Shown piece by piece: positions 11,581 through 22,254 of a stretch of 64,000 nt of DNA. Location: contig JADJNS010000005.1 in NCBI GenBank assembly GCA_016714225.1, positions 372,001-436,000 on the forward strand, given 5' to 3'. The position numbers and the translations under genes are program-made. Source of the stretch: Archangiaceae bacterium (GTDB lineage Bacteria; Myxococcota; Myxococcia; Myxococcales; Myxococcaceae). The notes beneath the pieces are model-generated. The model was not told where the DNA came from. It saw nothing but the letters and a program-made list of their open reading frames with translations, and made no database searches. The first letter of the stretch is position 1. The number at the start of each line of letters is the position of its first letter.

Positions 11581-12044
11581 TCAGAACGGCGGAGCGTCGT
11601 CGTCGCCCGGAGGAGGCGGGCCGTCGTCGCCGCCGCCGCTGCCGCCACCACCGCCGCCCTGCCGCGCAATCTCGGCCTCGAGCTGGGCCATCAGCTGACG
11701 CTCTTTGTCGTGGAAGCGGGCCTTGCTGGGGTCCGACAGCGTGCGCTTGCAGCCGTTCATGTAGAACTCGAGGTCCTGCAGCGAGGCGCCGCGAACCGGC
11801 ATGCCCTTGCTGCGGCCGTAGTTGGGCAGCACGCCGCCGCTCAGGTCGCCGCCGCCGCCGCCGCCGCCGCCACCCCTGCGCTGGCGTACGAGCGGCCGGC
11901 CGAGGCCGGGGCCGCCGCCATGGTCATCTCGCCGAGGCGGAGCACGAAGCCCTCGCCGTCTTTGGTGGCCGAGCCGACCCGCACTTTTTCGGTCGAGCCG
12001 TCATTGCGCCTGACTTCCACATAAACCGCGAACGAATCCGACAT
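11581..12044 (-). pseudogene. Gly-rich small protein split by an apparent frameshift
   Basis: Two frames appear to form one protein. 11841-12044 gives MSDSFAVYVEVRRNDGSTEK with a beta-rich domain, ending in an Ala run. 11581-11832 gives a conserved-looking segment (LQDLEFYMNGCKRTL...FHDKERQLMAQLEAEIARQ) and a G/D/P-rich tail. Adding one base in the CACCCCTG run near 11873-11876 turns the Ala run into a Gly run and joins the frames, giving about 154 residues. The break lies in a GCC/GCG tract, where indels or sequencing errors are common. I do not recognise the family. It may be a functional gene with a sequence error. Confidence 0.55.
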
Positions 12045-12052
12045 GACTCCTC

Positions 12053-12969
<917 letters not shown>

Positions 12970-12973
<4 letters not shown>

Positions 12974-13767
12974 GTGGGGCTCCGCTGGCTGCGGCCGTTC
13001 TCGATGAGCTGCGCGATGCGCGACTTCACCCGCTCGACGTAGCCCTGAATCACCACGTCTTCTTCGTTGCCGGTGCCCTCGAACACCATCGGCGCGCCGT
13101 AGTGCACGTCGAGCTGCACCGGCAGCGGCACGGGCGCGCCGTAGGGCGTGAGCGGCACGTACGGTACGCCGGTGAGCTTGCCGAGCAGCTGGGAGTTGTA
13201 GACCGAGGGAATCGCCGAGCCGCCGCCGAGGAACCCGAAGGGAATGATGGGGGCCTTCATCTTCAGCGCGAGGCGCACGAAGCCGGTGCCGAAGTTCACC
13301 AGCGAGTAGCGCTCGGAGTAGAGCTTGGCGGTGCCGAGGTGGCCCTCGGGGAAGACGATGAGCAGCCGCTCGTCGGCGAGCAGGCGCTCGGCGTTCTCGG
13401 GCAGGCCGGTGAACTGACCGGTGCGGTTGCTCCAGGTCGAGGCGATGGGGAGCCGGTTGATGAACTTGTCGGCCATCGCGTGGGCGAGGCGCGGCGGGCT
13501 CATCTCCATCAGCAGCGAGGTGAGCACCATGGCGCCGTCGATGGCGACGCCGCCCGAGTGGTTGCCGACCAGCATGCCGCGGCCACGGGCGGGCACGTGC
13601 TCGATGCCGTGCACCTTCACCCGGAAGTAGCTGCGGTAGAGGAAGCCGAGCGCGCCGAAGAAGATGCGCAGGTGGAACTTGGAGACGCCGAACGGGTCGA
13701 TGCCCAGCGAGTTGAAGGGCAGCTCGAGGCGATCGACCAGCGAGGAGATGGAGTCTTCGCGCGCCAC
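12970..13767 (-). CDS. Lysophospholipid acyltransferase-family protein (PlsC/DAGAT-like)
   Basis: A 265-residue acyltransferase. The catalytic block reads VGNHSGGVAIDG, where the His and Asp are separated by six residues, as in the DAGAT/TMEM68-like branch rather than the classical HX4D of PlsC. The FPEG substrate-binding motif (LIVFPEGHLGTAK) is present. It transfers acyl groups to glycerol or lysolipid acceptors at the inner membrane in known families. The start at 13767 (MAREDSISSLVDRLELPFNS) is the first ATG of the frame. Its stop overlaps the downstream SDR start. Confidence 0.85.
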
Positions 13768-13817
13768 GGCGCCGAGGACTTAAGCGCAAGGTGATGCGGG
13801 GCGCTCGGGAAAACGGC

Positions 13818-14321
13818 TCAGCTGCCGCGGCCGGCGAGCGGCGACGGCGCGGTGCGCTGCTTGGCGCGCTCGAGGAAGTCTTCCATCTGGCCCGAGACGG
13901 TCGAGGCCTCGAGCATGGTGGGGTACTGGCCGAGCTCGACGTCGATCTGCTCGCCGCGGCCGACCAGCGCCCAGAGCGAGAGCGCGTAGCGGTGCGGGCG
14001 GCGCAACAGCCAGTGCTTCACTACCCTCACCTCGATGCGGGCGGCCTCGATGGGCTCGCCGTCGAGCAGCAGGCGGGCCTGCGAGCGCACCAGCACGTGG
14101 CGCTTCGAGACCGAGGCGCGCACCGCCTTCACCGTGACCAGGGGGAGCAAACACACGCCGAGCACCAGCACCGCGAGCGCGATGCTGCCGCCCGTGAACC
14201 AGAGGCCCGCGCCGAAGACCGCGGTGAGGAAGAGCGGAAAGACGAGCCGCGACGGTCGTGCGGGGCGGAGGAGCTCGAGTTGATCGGGTCCGAGAGGCTT
14301 CACGTACTCACTGCGCGCCAT
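13818..14321 (-). CDS. Small membrane protein of unknown function
   Basis: A 167-residue protein with two hydrophobic segments (about residues 25-45 and 48-68) followed by a soluble domain with 'SKRHVLVRSQARLLLDGEPIEAARIEVRVV', which looks like a PH-like or amplification-loop beta domain. I do not recognise the family. It is read in the same direction as the acyltransferase, with a 50 bp gap. Its tail is polar and Ser/Arg rich. Confidence 0.7.
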   Translation of the reverse strand: MARSEYVKPLGPDQLELLRPARPSRLVFPLFLTAVFGAGLWFTGGSIALAVLVLGVCLLPLVTVKAVRASVSKRHVLVRSQARLLLDGEPIEAARIEVRVVKHWLLRRPHRYALSLWALVGRGEQIDVELGQYPTMLEASTVSGQMEDFLERAKQRTAPSPLAGRGS

Positions 14322-14437
14322 GAGCTGAAGGTTAGCGTCGTGGCCCCGCCGAAGTCAGCCCCCGGTGGCCTCGCGGCTGTGCGCCAAGGTGGGAAACCAA
14401 AATGGCCATCGAAAGCGCAGCTGGCAGACTGCAGTGA

Positions 14438-15271
14438 ATGACCACACTGCTGCTGCTCGCCGTGCTGCAGGCCAGCGCGTCGCCGCCCTCGCTGGCAGCT
14501 CCGGGGTTCTCGAAGCTCAACGTGACCGACCAGCAGGCGGCGTTCTTCGCCGAGCACTTCGCGCAGCAGCTGTCGCAGCGCGGCTGCAAGGTGACCAGCT
14601 CGGCGCAGATCGCCGCGGTGCTGGGGCTCGAGCGGCAGAAGCAGCTGCTCGGCTGCGCCGACGAATCGAGCAGCTGCAACATCGAGCTGGCCAACGCGCT
14701 GGGCGCCGACGGCATCGTGGTCGGCGAGGTGGCGCGGTTCGAGGGCCGCTACCAGCTCAACGTGAAGGTGACGTCGGCGAAAGACGGCAGCGTGCTGGCG
14801 AGCGCGTCGTTCAAGGCGAAGGACGAGGAAGAGGCGCTCGACGGGCTGTCGGCCGCGGCGCGGCGCATGGCTCCCGAGGTGGCCGAGCGGCTGGGCCGCA
14901 CACTCGAGAAGCCGTCGGGGGTGGCGCTGGCCTTCGACAACGAGCAGAACGCGAAGACCCGGCGCTGGGCGCTGGTGCCGCTCGCGCTCGCGGTGGTCTC
15001 GGCCGGCGTGGCGGTGGGGCTCTACGTGGTCGCGCGCGGAGACTTCGACCGGCTGAACCGCGGCACCTTCACCGTCGCCGAGGGAGGCCGCATTCGCGAC
15101 GAAGGCAAGACGCTGCAGCTGGTGTCGGCGGTCGGGGTGGGCGTCTCGGTGGCCGCGCTCGCAGCGGCGGCGGCGGTCTTCTTTCTCAACCGCGACACGG
15201 CGCCGAGCGTGACGCCGTCGGTGTCGGTGTCGGGCAGCGGCGCGGCGGCGGTGCTCACGGGGAGCTTCTAG
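14438..15271 (+). CDS. Exported or membrane protein with FlgO/CsgG-like N-terminal domain
   Basis: A 277-residue protein with a signal-like N-terminus (MTTLLLLAVLQASASPPSLA), then a domain of about 130 residues resembling the CsgG/FlgO-type alpha-beta fold ('FAEHFAQQLSQRGCKVTSSAQIAAVLG', 'LANALGADGIVVGEVARFEGRYQLNVKV'). Two membrane spans follow (about 172-195 and 220-245). Its stop is immediately followed by the start of the FG-GAP lipoprotein gene (TAGATG at 15269-15274), so the two are one transcription unit. The fold assignment is from pattern only. Confidence 0.75.
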   Translation: MTTLLLLAVLQASASPPSLAAPGFSKLNVTDQQAAFFAEHFAQQLSQRGCKVTSSAQIAAVLGLERQKQLLGCADESSSCNIELANALGADGIVVGEVARFEGRYQLNVKVTSAKDGSVLASASFKAKDEEEALDGLSAAARRMAPEVAERLGRTLEKPSGVALAFDNEQNAKTRRWALVPLALAVVSAGVAVGLYVVARGDFDRLNRGTFTVAEGGRIRDEGKTLQLVSAVGVGVSVAALAAAAAVFFLNRDTAPSVTPSVSVSGSGAAAVLTGSF

Positions 15272-18200
15272 ATGCGCGCGCTGAGCGTCGTACTCGCGAT
15301 GGCGGCAGGTGCGAGCGGCTGTGTCGACTTCGACGCGGCCTTCGACCGCTGCAAAGAGCAGGGCCGCTGCACGTCGGACCACCGGCCCGAGATTGCGACG
15401 TCGGTGCTGACCGTCGACCGCGCCGCAGGAGTCACCGCCGACGGGCAGGACCCGGTGCTCATCTCCGTCACGGTGCGCGACCTGGGCGGCGAACCGGTCG
15501 CCGGCCAGACCGTGGCCATCACCGTGAGCGGCACGGGCAATACCGTCACCGCGCCGGCGGCGACCGACGCCGAGGGCGTCACCACGGCGAAGCTGACCTC
15601 CACCGCCGCGGGGGTGAAGACAGTGAGCGCGACGGTCGACGTCGATGGCACGCCGCTGGCGCTCAGCCAGACGCCCACGGTCACCTTCGTGGCGGGTCAG
15701 CCGACGCGGCTCACGTTCTCGAGGCCGCCGGCGAACGTGCAGCGCGCGAAGCCCTTTCTCACCGAGGTCAGCATCGTCGACGCCAACGGCAACCGCGCCG
15801 ACGTCTCGGGCTCGGTCACCCTCACCCTCTCGGGCGGGCCCGCGGGAGCGCGCCTGACGGGCACCACCTCGCGCTCGGCGAGCTCGGGCACCGCGACCTT
15901 CGACGACCTGCAGCTCGACACCGAGGGCATGGGGTTCGTGCTGGTCGCCACCAGCCCGCAGTACAGCGCCACCTCGTCGGCGCCCTTCGACGTCACCGCA
16001 GGGCCCGTGGTCGACGCCGCCACCTCGACGGTGGTGCTGAGCCCCGACACGGTGCCCGCCAACGGTACGTCGTTGGTGACGGTGACGGTGGTGCTGAAGG
16101 ACTCTGGGGGCGCGCCGCTGCCAGGCCACCGCGTCTCGTTCGAGGCGACCGGCACGGGCCAGGTGCTGACGCAGCCCGTCTTCAGCACCGGCCCCGACGG
16201 CTCGGCGACCGGCACGCTGGCCTCGACCGTGGTGGAGACCAAGACGATTACCGTCACCGCCGACGCGGCGACGCCCGCGGCGGTGGTGCTGAGCGCCCGC
16301 CCACGCGCGCACTTCACGCCCGCGGCGCCCACGGTGATGGTGATGCCGGTGAGCGCGACGACCGGCTGCGTGCAGGTCAACTACGTGCTCGCGCAGCAGC
16401 AGTCACTGCCCACCGACGTGACCGCCGAGTACTCGGTGAGCAACGGCGCGTTTCGCCGCATGACGCTGTCGGCCGACCCTGCGACCAAGGGGCTGGTGGC
16501 GCTGCCCACCACGTCGACCGGTACGCCGTACACCCTGAGCTGGAACGCGATGGCCGACCTGGGGCGCGCGCCGCAGAGCGCGGTGCGGGTGAGGTTGACG
16601 CCCGCGGTGCAGGGGGTGACGGGTGTCGTCTCGACCAGCACACCCTTCGACCTCGACGACGGCCCGAGCTTCCCCGCGAGCCCGGTGGGGGTGGCCCCCG
16701 GCACTGTGCCGACGCTCGGGGTCGCCGACGTGACCGGCGATGGGCTGGCCGACCTGGTGACGCTGGGTGCAGGCACGCTGCAGGCCTTTCGCTCGCCGGG
16801 CACGCTGACCACCTTCACCGCGCTCACCGGCATGCCGACCGGCAACCCGAACGTCGGCAACTTCCACCTGGGCGACTTCGACGGCGACGGAGACCTCGAC
16901 GTGGCGATGACGCTCTACGTGCTGCCGCCGACCGCCTCGAACTCGCTGGCGTTGTTCCTGAACGACGGCAGCGGAACGTTCGCCGCGCCGGTGTCTGCGG
17001 GCAGCGCGTCGGGTGTGCCGAACAACCTCACCGCGGGCGACTTCAACCGCGATGGCATCGGCGACCTGCTGGTGGTCTCGTACTTCAGCCGGGTCGGCCC
17101 GCCGCCGAGCATCACCGCGTCGCTGTACCTGGGGCAGCGCGCGTCGCCTCCGTTCGCGGCGCCCATCACGGTGAGCGGGCTGCCGATCGCCTTGTACGGC
17201 CTCTCGGTCGGCGGAGACTTCAACCGCGACGGGTACCCCGACGTGGCGATGATCGACCCGTCGAAGAACGTGCGGGTGCTGGTGTTCAACGGCTCGGTCA
17301 CGGTTCCCACGGTGAAAGACAGCGTGTTCGGGGCGACCGGGCCGGTCGATTCGCTGGCTGCAGCCGACGTCGACGGTGACGCCATTCTCGACCTCATCGC
17401 CGTCTCCGACGGAGACGCGCAGGTGCTGCGCGGCCTGGGCGACGGCACCTTCGCGCCGAAGGTCGTGGTGCCGGTCGGCTCGGCGAAGTCGGTGCGCACC
17501 GCCGACTTCGACAACGACGGGTGGCCCGACCTCGCGGTGGCGCGCAGCTCGGGGCAGGTCTCGGTGCTGCTCAACGACCGAGACGGCACGTTCACTGCCC
17601 GCCCCGACGTCGACCTGCAGTCGAACGGCACGGGGTTCGGGGTGGGAGACCTCAACGGCGACGGCACCCCCGACCTGTTCGCGGCCGCGGCGAGCGCGGT
17701 GAATGCGGCGACCGACAGCCTGCCGGGCTGGTGCAGCGTCTCAGCGGGAGCGCCGATGGTGGTCGACGTCGACCAGCGCCCGGTGGCGGTGTCGGTGGCC
17801 GACTTCAACGCCGACGGCAAGCCCGACGTGGCCAGCGCGAACGTGAGCTTTGGGACGGCGTCGGTGCGGCTGGGCAACGGCGACGGCTCGCTGCGGCGCG
17901 GAGCGGACTTCTCGAATGGTCTCTCGACTCCGGTGGGGACGCCGCCGCGCGGGTCGATGGCGGCGGTCGACCTCGACGGCGACGGCAAGGTCGAGCTGGT
18001 GAGCACCTCGGTGGCGGGCCAGCTGGTGGTGCTGTACGGCCAGGCGAACGCGACGTTCAGCACCGCGCAGAGCGCCGATGCCGGGGCGGTGATGCTGCCG
18101 ATGGGCGTCGGTGACGTCGACGGCGATGGCCGGCTCGACGTGGTGGCGGCGGGCGAGCAGAGCCCGGTGGGCGTGGTGCTGAAGGGGGCTTCGTCGCGGG

Positions 18201-19846
18201 TGGCGCTGGTGGCCACGCCGTTCGCGGTGGGCGGCGCGGCGAAGAGCCTCGCGGTCGCCGACTTCGACGACGACGGCAAGAGCGACGTCGCGCTGGCGTT
18301 GGATGGAGGCGCCCTCGAGGTGCGGCTGGCGGTGGGCGACGGTGGCATCTTCGGCGCGGCGCGGCTCGCGACGGGCGGGGGCAGCGCCGACGTGGTGCGC
18401 GCGGGGCGCCTCGATTCAGATGTGCGGCTCGACCTCGCGGTGCTCGATGGCGCAGCGGGCAAGCTGACGGCGCTGCTGGGCAAGGGCGACGGCACCTTCA
18501 TGGCGGCGGCGTCGGCCTCGACGTTGAGCGGGGCGCGGCTGCTGGCGCTCGGTGACATGAACGGTGACGGCAAGGTCGACGCGGTGGTGGCGAGCGCGGC
18601 GGCGAACGACAACCTGCAGGTGCTGCTCAACGCCGGAGACGGCACGTTCACCGCGCAGCCGGTGCTCTCGCTCGGAGATACGCCGAGCGCGCTGGCGCTG
18701 GTCGACATGAGCTCTGATGGAGCGCTGGACGTGGTGGTGACCCGCTTCAACCCCACCGCGGCGCCGGCGCCGTCGACGCTGGTGGTGGCGCTCAATCGCG
18801 GCGACGGGAGCGGCCGGCTGGTGATGCCGTCGGTGAGCAGCGCGAGCGGCGCCGAGGTGGTGGTCGGCGACTTCGACCGCAACGGAGTGCTCGACGTGGC
18901 CTCGGGTACGAGCCTGCTGCTGGGCCAGGTCGACGGCGGCACGGTGGCGGCGGCGCTCGGCGCGCAGCTGGGCGGCGCGGTGCGAGGAGACTTCAACCGC
19001 GACGGCATCGACGACATCGCGTCGTTCGATGGGCCGGGCTCGCGGGTGCGCGTGTTCACGGGCGCGGGCGATGGTGGCTTCGGGGTGCCGACGTTCTTTT
19101 CGGTGCCGGCGACCGCGGTGGGCCCGCTGACCGCAGCCGACGTGAACCGCGACGGGCGGCTCGACTTGCTGATGCCTTCGACCGGCGCGGCGGCAGTGGC
19201 GTGGCTGCCGGGCAACGGCACCGGCTCGTTCACCGCGACGATCAGCATCACGGTGAGCAACTTCGTCGCCTCTCGGCTGGCGAATGTCTCGGCTGCCGAC
19301 TTGAACCGCGACGGGCTGGTCGACCTGTTCGGGCCCGACTCGTCGGGCGGAGTGCCGGCCTATGCGCTTGCGGCGCCGCCAGGCACCGGCGGGTTTGCGG
19401 CGCCGACGCAGCTGTTGGCGTGGAGCAACGTGAACGCGCTGGTTCCGCTGTCGACACGGCCGGGCAAGCTGTCGGTGGGAGGCGTGCGCGCGGGGCTGTC
19501 TCCAATCGCAGACAGCTTCGACCTGGCGCCCGACTATTCGGTGGCAACGCTGAGCGCGACGCACCCGTACATCGGCAAGGGCGTGCGCGCGCTGCAGGCG
19601 GCCGACCTCGACCGCGATGGGCGTGAGGACCTGGTCGCGGTGTGCTCGTCGACCGACACGCTGGCGTTCTCGCTCACCAAGGGGCCGTCGAGCGCGGTCG
19701 ACCTCTCGGCGTCGAAGGTGTTCTCGAGCGTCGGGCACCCCACCGCGCTCGCGATGGGCGACTTCAACCGCGACGGCAAAGTCGACTACGTGGTGGTGGG
19801 CGACGTGGGCGGCGCGAGCCGGCTGAACATCGTGCTGGGGCGGTGA
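15272..19846 (+). CDS. Giant lipoprotein with Ig-like (Big-1) and FG-GAP/VCBS repeats
   Basis: A 1524-residue protein. A signal peptide ends in a lipobox (AAGASG-C17). Residues about 40-350 hold three Big-1-like beta domains, with 'DPVLISVTVRDLGGEPVAGQTVAITVSG' and two relatives. From about 480 to the end there are some 18 FG-GAP/VCBS calcium-type repeats with the DxNxDGxxDLxx pattern, such as DFDGDGDLDVAM, DFNRDGIGDLLV and DLDRDGREDLVA. Such repeats build integrin-like beta-propellers. It is probably surface-exposed and could bind ligands, carbohydrate or calcium. The start follows directly on the previous stop. Confidence 0.92.
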   Translation: MRALSVVLAMAAGASGCVDFDAAFDRCKEQGRCTSDHRPEIATSVLTVDRAAGVTADGQDPVLISVTVRDLGGEPVAGQTVAITVSGTGNTVTAPAATDAEGVTTAKLTSTAAGVKTVSATVDVDGTPLALSQTPTVTFVAGQPTRLTFSRPPANVQRAKPFLTEVSIVDANGNRADVSGSVTLTLSGGPAGARLTGTTSRSASSGTATFDDLQLDTEGMGFVLVATSPQYSATSSAPFDVTAGPVVDAATSTVVLSPDTVPANGTSLVTVTVVLKDSGGAPLPGHRVSFEATGTGQVLTQPVFSTGPDGSATGTLASTVVETKTITVTADAATPAAVVLSARPRAHFTPAAPTVMVMPVSATTGCVQVNYVLAQQQSLPTDVTAEYSVSNGAFRRMTLSADPATKGLVALPTTSTGTPYTLSWNAMADLGRAPQSAVRVRLTPAVQGVTGVVSTSTPFDLDDGPSFPASPVGVAPGTVPTLGVADVTGDGLADLVTLGAGTLQAFRSPGTLTTFTALTGMPTGNPNVGNFHLGDFDGDGDLDVAMTLYVLPPTASNSLALFLNDGSGTFAAPVSAGSASGVPNNLTAGDFNRDGIGDLLVVSYFSRVGPPPSITASLYLGQRASPPFAAPITVSGLPIALYGLSVGGDFNRDGYPDVAMIDPSKNVRVLVFNGSVTVPTVKDSVFGATGPVDSLAAADVDGDAILDLIAVSDGDAQVLRGLGDGTFAPKVVVPVGSAKSVRTADFDNDGWPDLAVARSSGQVSVLLNDRDGTFTARPDVDLQSNGTGFGVGDLNGDGTPDLFAAAASAVNAATDSLPGWCSVSAGAPMVVDVDQRPVAVSVADFNADGKPDVASANVSFGTASVRLGNGDGSLRRGADFSNGLSTPVGTPPRGSMAAVDLDGDGKVELVSTSVAGQLVVLYGQANATFSTAQSADAGAVMLPMGVGDVDGDGRLDVVAAGEQSPVGVVLKGASSRVALVATPFAVGGAAKSLAVADFDDDGKSDVALALDGGALEVRLAVGDGGIFGAARLATGGGSADVVRAGRLDSDVRLDLAVLDGAAGKLTALLGKGDGTFMAAASASTLSGARLLALGDMNGDGKVDAVVASAAANDNLQVLLNAGDGTFTAQPVLSLGDTPSALALVDMSSDGALDVVVTRFNPTAAPAPSTLVVALNRGDGSGRLVMPSVSSASGAEVVVGDFDRNGVLDVASGTSLLLGQVDGGTVAAALGAQLGGAVRGDFNRDGIDDIASFDGPGSRVRVFTGAGDGGFGVPTFFSVPATAVGPLTAADVNRDGRLDLLMPSTGAAAVAWLPGNGTGSFTATISITVSNFVASRLANVSAADLNRDGLVDLFGPDSSGGVPAYALAAPPGTGGFAAPTQLLAWSNVNALVPLSTRPGKLSVGGVRAGLSPIADSFDLAPDYSVATLSATHPYIGKGVRALQAADLDRDGREDLVAVCSSTDTLAFSLTKGPSSAVDLSASKVFSSVGHPTALAMGDFNRDGKVDYVVVGDVGGASRLNIVLGR

Positions 19847-19992
19847 AGCGACAAACTTGAGTTAGATCCAAGCAGTCGATTAAGCGCGTTGAGGTAAGCG
19901 TAGGCGCGAACCAAGTCGGCGAACTCCCGGCGGCAGTGATTGGCTACGAAAGCGCGATCGAATACTCGCTCGAGCGGTGGTTCGCCTAACCG
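19847..19992. other. 146 bp gap with a short frame remnant
   Basis: On the plus strand a reading frame of about 42 residues ends at a TAA near 19989 (…GELPAAVIGYESAIEYSLERWFA). It lacks a start and may be the tail of a lost gene. Base composition falls here relative to upstream genes. No promoter or RNA is recognised. Confidence 0.3.
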
Positions 19993-20857
19993 TTAACCGC
20001 GCGAATCAGCGTGCTTTCGAAGAAGGACTTCACAGATGCGGTCGATTTGTTCCGCAACTGGCGCAAGGGGATTGAACGATACGCCACCAATGTTCTTTGT
20101 CTCATCGAATATGCCGGTAGCGACGTCAGTAAATCGAATTAGCTCAATGTCATCGACCGAAAGCGGAGGTGGGAGCTGCTCAACGATACGGAACAGTCTC
20201 TCCCGCATCGAGAGGTACTCGTCGTTCGTCATGGATTCCTCGGTGTGCTTGTTGGAAACCCGGTGATAGACTCGCCATTCGTCGATCGACAAAGGTGTAC
20301 CCGGCAGACCCGCAAGGCGTCGGCGCACCATCGCTTCGACGCCGTCCATCGCGCTTTTGTCGCGCTGAGTTTCTTTGCCAATAGAAGTTATGCCGTGGAT
20401 ACATTCATGGCTGCCACCAGACCATTTTCGAAGCCAACTGCAATTGCGCGACGCGCTCCTCAAGTCGAATTGCGTCCGAAGACATCCACTGCCGACGGCG
20501 ACACTCCTCAAGGACCGCAAGTGATGAATCCACGAGGCTCTCGACGAACACTTTTCCAACGACAACCTCCTCCATCACTACCAGGCGGAGTTCAGCGCGT
20601 GACCGATCGAATGCCTGCATGCGCCACATCGTCGCCGAGTCCCAATCGCGCAGAATACCGTACGGCCCATCCGCAGAACCTCAGGGTCTCCGTCCCGCCC
20701 CTGTAGTCATTTTCAATGTTCAGTCGCCCACCACCAACACAATCACGACAAAGTCCGTCCATTCCGGGCAACGGAAATGGGCGCTGATCGATCGTGACAC
20801 AGAACGGTCCGACAACCCTGTCTGACCCGACTGTTCCTCAGCAGAAACATCGTTCAT
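19993..20857 (-). pseudogene. Lower-GC hypothetical gene, frame-disrupted
   Basis: An open frame at 19993-20430 (about 145 residues, with 'DEWRVYHRVSN', 'LSMRERLFRIVEQLPPPLSVDDIELI') appears to continue upstream in other frames. 20430-20640 encodes '…VVMEEVVVGKVFVESLVDSSLAVL…'. An earlier frame starts with an ATG at 20857 (MNDVSAEEQSGQTG). At least three indels are needed to join them into a protein of about 285 residues. A HECIH string near the junction fits the HExxH metal-binding pattern but may be chance. The base composition is clearly lower in GC than neighbours, suggesting acquired DNA. I do not recognise a family. Confidence 0.5.
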
Positions 20858-20951
20858 CTTCACGTCCGCACACTTGTCACCGCGTGATGGGGTGGCCTGT
20901 TTCTACGGCACTCGTTGCGCTCTGACCTCGCCCTGAACTCCGCCCGCATTC

Positions 20952-22158
20952 TCACATCGCCCAGTCGTCGAGCGAGCGGGTGGCCAGCCTCGCTCGTTCG
21001 GGCGAGGCGGCAGTGATGGGCGGGTAGGCGCGCCACCAGGCCGGCAGCGTGCCGGCGGTCTCCGGGCTCGACGGGCTGGCCGAGCATCAGGTCACCACCG
21101 GCACCTTGCGCTCGGCGGCCAGCGTGGTGAGCGTCTCGGCGGGCTCGAGCCACGAAAATGCAGACCAGCTCGAACGTCGCCCAGTGGATCGGAAACAGCC
21201 GCTTCGCGCCCGGCATGCGCCACGCGGTCAGCATCGCCCTCGGGGCCCAGGTGAATCTGTCCCCAGCTCTTGTTCCACTGGCCGATCTCCAGCATCGCCA
21301 CGTCGAACGGCCCGTACGTCTCGCCCGTCTTCTCCGAACGACTGCGTCAGCCCCGTGTCGCCGCTGAAGAACACCCGGTGCTTCGGGCCCACCAGCGCCC
21401 ACGAGGTCCACAGCGAGCGGTTGCGGCTCGAGATGCCGCGCCCGAGAAGTGCCGCGCCGGAGTCGAGTTGATCACCACCCCACCCGGCAGCTCGAACCGG
21501 TCGCCCCACTCGACCTCGACGATCTGCGCCGAGGTACGCCCACCGCTCGAGGTGCGCTCCGTTGCCCACGCCCGTAGAACTTCACGCCGGTGCCGGCGAG
21601 CTTCTGCACGCTCGCCATGTCCAGGTGGTCGTAGTGGTCGTGCGAGATCAGCACCGCGTCGAGCGAGGGCAGCATCTCAAGCTGCACCGGTGGCGGATGA
21701 AATCGCTTCGGCCCGGCGATGCTGACCGGCGACGCCCGCTCGCTGAACATCGGGTCGGTGAGAATGCGCACCCCGTCGAGCTCGATCAGCGTCGTCGAGT
21801 GCCCCAACCACGTGATGCGCAGGCCGCTGTCGGGTGGGCGCTCCCAGAGCTCCGGCGCTCCGGTGTAGAGCGGCAGCGCGCACGTCGGCGTGCGCATCTG
21901 GCCGTTGCCGAAGAGAAACTGCCGGGTGGCGCCGAAACCACCTTCCACCAGCGTCGTCGTCGGTTCGTCATTCTCGAATTCGCCCTTCTCTGTCGAGAAG
22001 TGCGGGTTCCTGGCGATGCGCTCCTGCCGCGCTCCGGTCGGCAGCGCGCCGAACGTCGCGCACCCCGCGCTGGTGACGTAGAGCACCGCCAGTACGAGTG
22101 TGGTGAGGCCACCGACTCCCGCCCCCACCTGTCTCAGCCGCGACCTCGTCTGCGCCAT
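20952..22158 (-). pseudogene. MBL-fold metallohydrolase (NAPE-PLD/UlaG-like) broken by about seven indels
   Basis: The gene starts at 22158 (MAQTRSRLRQVGAGVGGLTT) with an N-terminal membrane anchor. It holds 'RITWLGHSTTLIELDGVRIL', the metal site HDHYDHLD and 'AGPKRFHPPP', all diagnostic of this branch of metallo-beta-lactamase-fold enzymes. After about residue 195 the frame breaks repeatedly: near 21570, 21543, 21440, 21330 and 21235, with further breaks near 21175 and 21080. Joined frames give 'FFSGDTGLT', 'FDVAMLEIGQWNKSWGQIHLGPE', 'GAKRLFPIHWATFELV' and an end at 'TRSLDDWAM' (TGA at 20952-20954), about 400 residues. No nonsense substitution is seen, only indels, so a sequence-quality explanation is possible. 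Confidence 0.85.
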
Positions 22159-22254
22159 GCGGCTCTCTTAGAGCGTTCTGCGCCTGGCCGAAGTTGAAGA
22201 AGTGTAGAGAACGCCGAGACGGGTCTCGGCGGTCGCGTTAGACGTCAGCGCGGC

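Noticed and set aside
14300..16312. A 670-codon minus-strand frame opposite the FG-GAP gene start
   Set aside because: Arg/His-rich shadow; lacks conserved motifs and conflicts with a clear lipoprotein gene.
16915..19260. A 781-codon minus-strand Ser/Thr/Pro-rich frame
   Set aside because: Complement of the regular FG-GAP repeat DNA; composition explains it.
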